From Planctomycetia bacterium (GTDB lineage: Bacteria; Planctomycetota; Planctomycetia; Gemmatales; Gemmataceae), in contig JAKEEV010000407.1 of the NCBI GenBank assembly GCA_022616395.1, positions 1 through 10,193 of the forward strand: DNA of 10,193 nt, read 5' to 3'. Below the pieces are notes generated by a model. It made no database searches and had not been told where the DNA came from. It was given only the letters and a program-made list of their open reading frames with translations. The position numbers and the translations under genes were made by a program. Below are positions 1 to 6,088 of the stretch, piece by piece (position 1 is the stretch's first letter; every line of letters begins with the position of its first letter).

Positions 1-1556
1 AACCGATCGCGATGAACAACCTCGGCGCGCTCTACGAAGCGGGTGACGGAGTTCCAAAGGATGAAGCGAAAGCGAAAGAGTGGTACGAGAAAGCCGCGGA
101 GCGGGGAGTGCCCACCGCGCAGAACAACCTCGGCAATCTCTACAGGTTCGGTCGTGGGGTCGATCAGGATTATCTGAAAGCGAAGGAGTGGTACGAGAAA
201 GCCGCGGGGACGGGATTCGCCGCGTCACAGTTCAACCTCGGGGTGCTTTACGATTTCGGTTACGGTGTGACGCCCGACTACGCGAAGGCGAAGGAGTGGT
301 ACGAGAAAGCCGCCACGCAAGGCCACGTGACCGCGCAATACAACCTCGGCGTGCTCTACGAGAACGGCCGCGGGGTTACAAAAGACTCCGTGAAGGCGCG
401 GGAGTGGTACGAGAAAGCCGCTGAGCAAGGAGACGCCCTGGCACAGTTCAACCTCGCGGTTTTCTACCAGGACGGGCGCGGGGGTGAACAAGATTATGCA
501 AAGGCGCGAGGGTGGTACGAGAAGGCCGCCAATCAGGGGCACGTTCGCGCTCAGAACAACCTCGGAGAGCTGTATGAATCGGGTCGAGGGGGCACGCGAG
601 ATTACGGGAAGGCGAAAGAGTGGTTCGAGAAAGCAGCCGAGAAGAATCTGCCTCAAGCGCAGAACAACCTCGGCCTTCTTTACAAGTTCGGGCGTGGGGT
701 TGATCGGAGTTCCGTGACGGCCAAAGAGTGGTTCGAGAAAGCAGCCGAGCAGGGATTCGCCCCGGCGCAGAATAACATTGGGACGCTCTATGAGACGGGG
801 CTGGGATTTGCGAAGGACTACGCGAAGGCGCGGGGCTGGTACGAGAAGGCCGCCAAGCAAGGAAACGCCGACGCACAGTTCAACCTCGGGGTTCTCTACG
901 ATTTCGGTCGAGGAGTGGACCAGGATTTTGCGGAGGCGAAAGACTGGTACGAGAAAGCCGCTGCCCAGGGACACCCCGGCGCCCAGAGCAACCTCGGAGT
1001 GCTGTATCACTACGGGCAGGGGGTTCCGAAGGACTACGTGAAGGCGCGCGGGTGGTACGAGAAGTCCGCCGCCCAGGGGCACGCTGAGGGACAATATAGC
1101 CTGGGAGTGATCTACGATTTCGGTCACGGTGTCGAACAGGATTACGTGGTCGCGCGCGGATGGTACGAGAAAGCCGCCAAGCAGGGACACGCCAGCGCTC
1201 AGAATAACTTGGGCGCTCTGTACGACAACGGAGAGGGTGTCGAACGCGATTATCTCATCGCCAAGGAGTGGTACGAGAAAGCCGCTGCTCAAAAACACAT
1301 GCGTGCTCAGACCAACCTGGGCAATCTTTATCGCCTCGGTCACGGCGTTGAACGCGATTACGCGAAAGCCAAGGAGTGGTACGAGAAAGCCGCTGCCCAG
1401 GGATTCGCCGACGCCCAGTACCAACTCGGCTATCTCTACGAGAAAGGACTTGGTGTTACCAAAGACCTCGATCAGGCTCGAAAGTGGTACAAAAAGGGCG
1501 CGGACCAGAAACACGAGGCATCACAGAAGGCGCTCGACCGACTGGACGAGAAGTAG
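1..1556 (+). CDS. Sel1-like repeat protein, 5'-truncated by window edge
   Basis: The reading frame ends at TAG 1554-1556 and is open at the left edge; the first full codon is at 3. The ATG at 12 is probably not the start. The codons before it read P-I-A and, with the Met, occupy the place of the usual xxAQ that ends a Sel1 repeat, so the protein continues upstream. From residue 2 (counting the Met at 12 as 1) there are 14 consecutive 36-residue units of the form xNLGxLYxxGxGVxxDYxKAxEWYEKAAxQGxxxAQ, followed by a short charged tail KALDRLDEK. Sel1 repeats are TPR-like alpha-solenoids that act as protein-protein interaction scaffolds; the partner here is unknown. No TM segment or signal peptide is visible in this part. 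The next three genes are kinases with C-terminal repeat domains, so the missing N-terminus could be a kinase plus TM (inference). An exported or cytosolic stand-alone Sel1 protein is the alternative. The family call is very secure; the role is not. Confidence 0.93.
   Translation, partial: PIAMNNLGALYEAGDGVPKDEAKAKEWYEKAAERGVPTAQNNLGNLYRFGRGVDQDYLKAKEWYEKAAGTGFAASQFNLGVLYDFGYGVTPDYAKAKEWYEKAATQGHVTAQYNLGVLYENGRGVTKDSVKAREWYEKAAEQGDALAQFNLAVFYQDGRGGEQDYAKARGWYEKAANQGHVRAQNNLGELYESGRGGTRDYGKAKEWFEKAAEKNLPQAQNNLGLLYKFGRGVDRSSVTAKEWFEKAAEQGFAPAQNNIGTLYETGLGFAKDYAKARGWYEKAAKQGNADAQFNLGVLYDFGRGVDQDFAEAKDWYEKAAAQGHPGAQSNLGVLYHYGQGVPKDYVKARGWYEKSAAQGHAEGQYSLGVIYDFGHGVEQDYVVARGWYEKAAKQGHASAQNNLGALYDNGEGVERDYLIAKEWYEKAAAQKHMRAQTNLGNLYRLGHGVERDYAKAKEWYEKAAAQGFADAQYQLGYLYEKGLGVTKDLDQARKWYKKGADQKHEASQKALDRLDEK
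15..1526 (+). repeat. 14 x 108-bp in-frame tandem repeat (Sel1 units)
   Basis: Every unit is exactly 36 codons, with no insertion or deletion across 14 copies. The core encoding EWYEKAA is also conserved in DNA: the 20-mer GAGTGGTACGAGAAAGCCGC occurs identically at 78, 186, 294, 402, 1266 and 1374, all in the same 108-bp phase. This suggests fairly recent duplication or gene conversion between units, on top of protein-level selection. Confidence 0.9.
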
Positions 1557-1615
1557 CTCGCGGATCACCACGTGTTGTTGGGCGTTGGGTGCGGAATGGC
1601 TTCCGGCAAGTGAGC

Positions 1616-1685
1616 CAACCCAGCCGGCTAACGCCGGCGGTTCGACACACCAATGTCGAACCGCCGACGTCAGTCGGCTGGGTTG
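1616..1685. repeat. Long imperfect palindrome (32-bp arms, 6-nt loop)
   Basis: Arms 1616-1647 and 1654-1685 are reverse complements except at three positions, separated by the loop CACCAA. The arms start CAACCCAGCCG and end GGCGGTTCGACA at the loop. The stem would be very stable in RNA or as a cruciform. It begins 60 bp after the Sel1 stop, so it could end transcription, protect the mRNA 3' end or block read-through, but no T-tract follows and it is not a classical intrinsic terminator. It may be one copy of a dispersed palindromic repeat family, as is common in planctomycete intergenic DNA; that needs a genome search. Confidence 0.85.
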
Positions 1686-1787
1686 CGTATTCTCCCGCCG
1701 CGTCACTTCGCGTGAATCTTTTGTGCGTTTGAAAGCGAATAACCCTGGCCGTCGTCCCCGGCTCAGGACATCTCTTGGGAACAATGC

Positions 1788-1815
1788 TTGCTTCTGGTTG
1801 GGGCACGGACAGAAT
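1788..1815 (+). promoter_or_regulatory. Promoter candidate for the double-kinase gene
   Basis: A -35-like TTGCTT (1788-1793), 16-nt spacer and -10-like CAGAAT (1810-1815) end 41 nt before the ATG at 1857. The call rests mainly on the similar signals at the same distance before the other two kinase genes. This copy has the poorest -35 match of the three. Confidence 0.4.
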
Positions 1816-1847
1816 AGGCTCGTCGGACTCACGCAAGCCCAGCGGTC

Positions 1848-1851
1848 GAGG
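1848..1851 (+). promoter_or_regulatory. Shine-Dalgarno-like GAGG for the double-kinase gene
   Basis: GAGG lies 5 nt before the ATG at 1857, an acceptable spacing. It supports this start, as does the similarity of the first residues (MPEPDP) to those of the third kinase (MPESEA). Confidence 0.5.
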
Positions 1852-1856
1852 ATTCG

Positions 1857-4800
1857 ATGCCCGAGCCTGACCCGATTCGTGACCCCGCTCACGATCAGAC
1901 CAAAGCCACTCCGCGCAAACCCGACCCGAAACCACCCTCGGGCGCGGTCCCCAAACCCACCGCGCAACGGGACTCCACTTCCGATTGGGCTCCCAATGTC
2001 ACCGTGCGCGAGGAGAAATCCACTTCGCGATCAGACGCGAGCATACCCGCCAAGATCGGTCGATTCGAGATTCGCTCGATCCTGGGTCAGGGCGCGTTTG
2101 GCCGGGTCTATCTTGGATTCGACCCGGAACTGGAGCGCGAAGTCGCCATCAAGGTTCCTCACCGCGAAGTAATGATCGCCGGTTTTCATGAGCGCTTTAT
2201 TCGAGAAGCACGAGCAGCCGCCAACATTCATCACCCCAATGTCTGCCCGGTCTACGAAGCGGGAACGGAAGGCGACTTGCCCTTTCTCGTCATGCACTAT
2301 GTCGCGGGGCCAACACTCTCGGCCTACATGGCCCGACGCGAAGGACCATTTCCAGTTCGCCAAGCTGTCGTTGTGCTGCGAAAGCTCGCGCTGGGTGTTG
2401 CCGCTGCACACGCTCACGGAGTCGTCCACCGCGACCTCAAGCCGCAAAACGTGCTGGTGGACGAAGCCCGACGCGAAGTGCTCATTACCGACTTCGGAGT
2501 CGCTCGCGTCGGGAACCAAACCCGGCAGACAGTCGAGGGGACTGTCCTCGGCACGCCCGCCTACATGTCGCCAGAGCAAGCGCGCGGAAAAGTTGAGGAA
2601 GTTGGGCCGTTGTCGGATGTCTACACGCTTGGCGTCATCCTCTATCGACTGCTCACCGGCCAGGTGCCCTATCAAGGCACGGTCTACGAAGTGCTCGTTC
2701 AGGTGTGGGAAGGCAACCCAAAACCGCCGAAGACTCTTCGCGCGGAACTCGACCAGCAGTTAAACGATCTGTGTCTGAAGGCAATGGCACGCGATCCCAA
2801 AAGCCGCTTTCAGTCGGCCCAGTCGCTGGCCACGGCACTCGAACTGTACTTGAAGGCAAGTTCTCTCGACCCATCGGGTGAACGCCTAGCGCTTATAATC
2901 CCACCCAAGCCTGCTCCGATGACACTCCCCGCTCCGAGGCCATCGGCTCCGGTCGCTCTGGAATTGTTCGATGCCGAGCCGGTCTTCGATTTGCCAACCT
3001 CTTGCCGACCGATGCTCGTCTTCATGCGACTTGTCGCGGAGGCGGTTCTCTCGAAGGGACTGAAGGGACTTACCTTCCGCGTGCGCGATGAGGTTTTCAC
3101 GCGCTCCATCGCTGACGAAACGCTTCGCCGATACCGTGCTTCCAAAGCCAGCGGACTCAAGAAGATGCTGGAAGTGACCGCCTGCGCCAGCATCGCGGAT
3201 TCGCAAGCTGCCGCGGCTCAGGCGGCGTGGGAAGTTGCGACCGAGTCGGCGGAAGACGAGCGACTGGCTCTCGAAATGTACCTCGGACAACTTCCCCATT
3301 CGATCCGTCAGCCGCTGAAGCGCGCGGAAGACCCAACCGGATCAACGGTTCCTCCGAGCTTTCAAGTTGAATCGCAAACCGCCCTGGCCGAGATTCTTCC
3401 AAGGCGCGTTCCGCGCTTTCGAGGAGGTCAACCGCTCCCCGGTCGATCCGACTGGGTGCTTGTCCGATGGCTTGGCAGCGGGGGATTTGGCGAAGTGTGG
3501 CTCGTCTCGCATCGCAGGATTCCGAACTGGTACGGAGCGGTGAAGTTTGGTACGGATCTGGCGGCCAGTCAGCGCGTGATACTCCTTCGTGAAGCTCAGC
3601 TTGCGGCGCAAGCACTCGACAAGAACCCGCACACCGGTCTGGTTCCGCTTCTGGATACGGAACTTGGAGGCGATCCCCCCTGGCTCATGTACGAGTATGT
3701 TGGTGGCGGAGAGCTAACTGATCTCATCCTCGCCTGGCAGCAACTTCCACCGACCGGTCGCGTGCGAGCAGCCATCGAGCGCTTGCGCGAACTGGCCGAA
3801 GCCATAGCCGCGCTTCACAAACTCCGTCCGCCGGTCGTTCATCGCGATCTCAAACCCTCGAACATTCTGCGAGACGCGCGCACCTTCCACCTGCGCGTCA
3901 CTGACTTCGGCATGGGAGGAGCCGCAGTCGATCATCAGGTTGGGCAAAGTCGCGGACCGATGCCGGTGCAACTGCGCGGAGCACACTCGCTTCTGTACGC
4001 TTCCCCGCAACAACAACGAGGAGCTCCACCCGATCCGCGAGACGATGTGCATGCGCTGGGAGTGCTCGCGTTCCACATGCTCACCGGCCGACTCACCAGC
4101 GCCGTGCCCACGGATTACTACCTGATCTTGAAGCAACTCGGACTCCCGTCAGGGTTGATCCAGCTTCTTGGCGAATGCGCTTCGGCGGATGCAAATCACC
4201 GTCCGAAAGATGCTCGCGAACTGGCGGATCGGCTGACGCCATTCGTGGCCCCTCCCGAATCTCTCCCGGCAACCGACAGCGGAACTTCACCCAAACCTGT
4301 TATCAAGTTCGATGAAGGGCCGACCAGCAAGACGGAAATCCTCATCTGTCCTGTTTGCAAGGCTCGCCTTCAGGTCTCCGCGGGGCGCACGTCGTTGGTT
4401 CCGTGTCCGAGATGCTCGACTCAGTTCCCGCCCGCGGCCGGGCGAGTGACTCTCCCCGTGCGTCCGGTCGCGCCGAGAAACGAGCCTCTCTCGCTCGATC
4501 CCGACCCGGAGCCGGAACTGCTTCCGCTTCCGCCTCCCGCTCCGCGACCCAGGAGGAGGAAAGAACCCGAAGAACGAAAGCCCTGGCGGTTGCGCTTGCT
4601 CTCTTGCGGGTGCGTACTATTCTTGTGTGGCGCGATGGGCCTTGCCGGTTGGGTGTGGCAAGAGGAGATTACGGAGTGGACGAAAACGTTTCGTCCCGAA
4701 CCGGTTGAGTTTGAACTGGTCAAGGAGTTCGAGCCGGGCGCGGATGAGGCGAAGGTCTATCAGTTCGTGTCTGACGAATCGTCACTGTTGGTGGTCACGA

Positions 4801-5660
4801 ATTCAAACCCAAAAGACGGAATCGCTGCGTTGTGGGATGTGAAGACTGGCAAGAGGCGCTACGCGCTCAAGAATTGCCCGGCGGACACGGGAGCGAGCCT
4901 CGATCCAAAGGGGCTTCAGTTCCGTTACCGGGACGAGCAGTTGGTGGTCTTCAACCGCGACTCGCTCGCGAAGGATAAGGGAGGTGTCTGGAAGTATCAG
5001 TTCCTTCCGACGAGCGAGGAAGTTGAGCCGATGATGGTGACTCCGGCCCGAAGGCCGTGGGACGTGAATCAGAACCAGACGCGCGCCATCGGCGAGCCAA
5101 AAGGAAGTAAGGTTCCGATGTGGGAAATCTCCACCGGGCGGACGATCACGGAACTTTCCGCCGAGGGGACGAACTTTCGCGGACTCGCGTTCACGCCCGG
5201 CGGGCTGTATGTGGTTGGGCTGTGCGATGAGTCTCGTCTGCGCGTCTGGGACAGATACACGGGAGACCTGGAGCGAACCGTGAGGCTCCAGGAGCGGCCC
5301 ACCTGGGACGGCTCGGAAGTCGCCGAACTGTCGTTTAACAAGGAGTTCACCCGCATGACGGTGACGACGAGTTCGCGGGTGGGAACGTGGGACGTGAAAA
5401 CCGGGGCCGTTGTGGACCCGATGAAGCCGATCACGGAGGGGATTCCGCTTCAGAAAAAGTACCGGTTACGAGTTGAAACGGGCGGTCGCGGGACGTTCTC
5501 GATTTTCCACGACGATTTCACCCTGCGGGCCGCGAAGTTGACCATCCCCGGCGAGAATCCGATCGCCTCGTGGTGTCTCAACGACGACCAGACGCTTCTG
5601 GCGGTTTCCAGCCGCCGAAAAGTGCAAGTCTGGCGGCTGAAGTATCCTGTTGCGAAGTGA
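1857..5660 (+). CDS. Membrane Ser/Thr kinase with two kinase domains, zinc-ribbon-like motif and WD40 propeller
   Basis: 1267 residues, probably transferring phosphate from ATP to Ser/Thr on unknown targets. Order: acidic/Pro-rich N-terminus 1-66; PknB-like Hanks kinase 1, about 67-332 (G-loop GQGAFG 77-82, K99, alphaC E117, HRDLKPQN 191-198, DFG 212-214, SPE 238-240); Ala-rich, probably helical region 333-520; kinase 2, about 533-795 (GSGGFG 540-545, K563, E579, HRDLKPSN 662-669, DFG 683-685); CPVC-x15-CPRC at 831-853, a zinc-ribbon-like motif; basic stretch 897-913; TM about 914-934; WD40-like propeller about 950-1262. Tryptophans at 993, 1045, 1089, 1131, 1178 and 1259 mark blades; one degenerate blade near 1220 would make seven. 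Both kinase domains keep the key catalytic residues, but kinase 2 has SPQ (716-718) in place of APE. The basic flank predicts kinases inside and propeller outside. The two kinase domains are of different subtypes, so this looks like a fusion rather than an internal duplication. Domain calls are secure; ligand and substrate are unknown. Confidence 0.95.
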   Translation: MPEPDPIRDPAHDQTKATPRKPDPKPPSGAVPKPTAQRDSTSDWAPNVTVREEKSTSRSDASIPAKIGRFEIRSILGQGAFGRVYLGFDPELEREVAIKVPHREVMIAGFHERFIREARAAANIHHPNVCPVYEAGTEGDLPFLVMHYVAGPTLSAYMARREGPFPVRQAVVVLRKLALGVAAAHAHGVVHRDLKPQNVLVDEARREVLITDFGVARVGNQTRQTVEGTVLGTPAYMSPEQARGKVEEVGPLSDVYTLGVILYRLLTGQVPYQGTVYEVLVQVWEGNPKPPKTLRAELDQQLNDLCLKAMARDPKSRFQSAQSLATALELYLKASSLDPSGERLALIIPPKPAPMTLPAPRPSAPVALELFDAEPVFDLPTSCRPMLVFMRLVAEAVLSKGLKGLTFRVRDEVFTRSIADETLRRYRASKASGLKKMLEVTACASIADSQAAAAQAAWEVATESAEDERLALEMYLGQLPHSIRQPLKRAEDPTGSTVPPSFQVESQTALAEILPRRVPRFRGGQPLPGRSDWVLVRWLGSGGFGEVWLVSHRRIPNWYGAVKFGTDLAASQRVILLREAQLAAQALDKNPHTGLVPLLDTELGGDPPWLMYEYVGGGELTDLILAWQQLPPTGRVRAAIERLRELAEAIAALHKLRPPVVHRDLKPSNILRDARTFHLRVTDFGMGGAAVDHQVGQSRGPMPVQLRGAHSLLYASPQQQRGAPPDPRDDVHALGVLAFHMLTGRLTSAVPTDYYLILKQLGLPSGLIQLLGECASADANHRPKDARELADRLTPFVAPPESLPATDSGTSPKPVIKFDEGPTSKTEILICPVCKARLQVSAGRTSLVPCPRCSTQFPPAAGRVTLPVRPVAPRNEPLSLDPDPEPELLPLPPPAPRPRRRKEPEERKPWRLRLLSCGCVLFLCGAMGLAGWVWQEEITEWTKTFRPEPVEFELVKEFEPGADEAKVYQFVSDESSLLVVTNSNPKDGIAALWDVKTGKRRYALKNCPADTGASLDPKGLQFRYRDEQLVVFNRDSLAKDKGGVWKYQFLPTSEEVEPMMVTPARRPWDVNQNQTRAIGEPKGSKVPMWEISTGRTITELSAEGTNFRGLAFTPGGLYVVGLCDESRLRVWDRYTGDLERTVRLQERPTWDGSEVAELSFNKEFTRMTVTTSSRVGTWDVKTGAVVDPMKPITEGIPLQKKYRLRVETGGRGTFSIFHDDFTLRAAKLTIPGENPIASWCLNDDQTLLAVSSRRKVQVWRLKYPVAK

Positions 5661-5701
5661 CCGGTTGCGTTCGCGGACCGCGTTTGTGAGAGTACGGTTC
5701 T

Positions 5702-5994
5702 TCAGAGTAGTAGGCACACTCCGTGTGCCGTTCATAGTAGTCATCACGCTCCGCGTGATGGCGAGCGCAGCGAGCGCAGAGAAAGACACATCACGCGGAG
5801 CGTGATGACGACTATGAAGACGGCTTTCAGAGTAGTCCTCACGCGGAGCGTGATGACGCCCCGAAGGGGCGGGTTTTGACCTCCCTTGCGGTTGGGGTTG
5901 GTCTCAATCGATCGCGTGTTGCGCTTCTGACCTCACGCGGAGCGTGAGGACTACTATGAAGACAACGGCACACTCCGTGTGCCTGCTACTCTGA
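5702..5994. repeat. Compound palindromic element with inverted ends
   Basis: The element starts with TCAGAGTAG (5702-5710) and ends with its reverse complement CTACTCTGA (5986-5994). The left arm 5702-5760 and right arm 5931-5994 are reverse complements apart from a 5-nt insertion in the right arm, a few mismatches and the central triplet of one palindrome. Inside are four CATCACGC/CCTCACGC-type palindromes with a TCC or GGA centre (5742-5760, 5789-5807, 5837-5855, 5931-5949) and two GGCACAC-TCC-GTGTGCC palindromes (5713-5729 and about 5967-5983). A third TCAGAGTAG is at 5827-5835. A tandem pair of GCGAGCGCA lies at 5761-5778. It has no coding content. It looks like a nest of short dispersed palindromes or a MITE-like unit; no target-site duplication is evident. 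Confidence 0.8.
5857..5877 (+). terminator. Weak terminator candidate
   Basis: CGCCCC-GAA-GGGGCG (5857-5871) forms a 6-bp GC stem, followed by GG and four Ts. It lies about 200 bp after the stop of the double-kinase gene and inside the palindromic element, so it may equally be one more module of that repeat. The T-run is short. Confidence 0.3.
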
Positions 5995-6017
5995 CAAACT
6001 CCGCGGTTGTTACATGC

Positions 6018-6046
6018 TTGGCAGAGGGTTGTATTCCGGGCACAAT
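6018..6046 (+). promoter_or_regulatory. Promoter candidate for the kinase-LRR gene
   Basis: TTGGCA (6018-6023), a 17-nt spacer and CACAAT (6041-6046) resemble a sigma-70 promoter, with one and two mismatches to TTGACA and TATAAT. The -10 ends 42 nt before ATG 6089, matching the layout before the other two kinase genes. It lies just to the right of the palindromic element. Confidence 0.5.
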
Positions 6047-6088
6047 AGCATGGGTGAATTGGTTCTCCGCTCTCACCACACACCAGAG

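Larger units (their letters stand above)
1557..1856. other. Intergenic region between the Sel1 gene and the first kinase gene
   Basis: This 300-bp gap has no credible gene. It holds a long hairpin (1616-1685) just after the Sel1 stop, then a promoter candidate (1788-1815) and an SD-like GAGG before the next start. The long open frame that crosses it (1129-2172) is an out-of-frame shadow of the Sel1 repeats running on into the next gene. Confidence 0.7.
5661..6088. other. Intergenic region rich in palindromes
   Basis: This 428-bp gap has no credible gene. It is filled mostly by a compound inverted repeat (5702-5994), with a GC-rich hairpin plus T-run inside (5857-5877) and a promoter candidate (6018-6046) to the right. 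The 25 codons between ATG 6014 and ATG 6089 are open but overlap that promoter candidate and have no counterpart in the sister kinases. Confidence 0.7.

Noticed and set aside
225..1514. 429-codon open frame on the - strand opposite the Sel1 gene
   Set aside because: It is a shadow of the 108-bp repeat: absence of a stop in one unit propagates to all units. The product is a repetitive Leu/Val-rich sequence with no recognisable domain.
1129..2172. 347-codon + strand frame spanning the Sel1 3' end, the intergenic hairpin and the start of the double-kinase gene
   Set aside because: It overlaps two clear genes out of frame and has a composition rich in Arg, Thr and Ser with no domain.
5857..5877. 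Firm intrinsic terminator for the double-kinase gene
   Set aside because: The stem is only 6 bp, the T-run only four, and it lies 200 bp from the stop inside a repeat element; kept only as a low-confidence candidate.
5702..5994. Possible CRISPR array
   Set aside because: The repeats are short palindromes at irregular distances and in both orientations, without uniform spacers or neighbouring cas genes.
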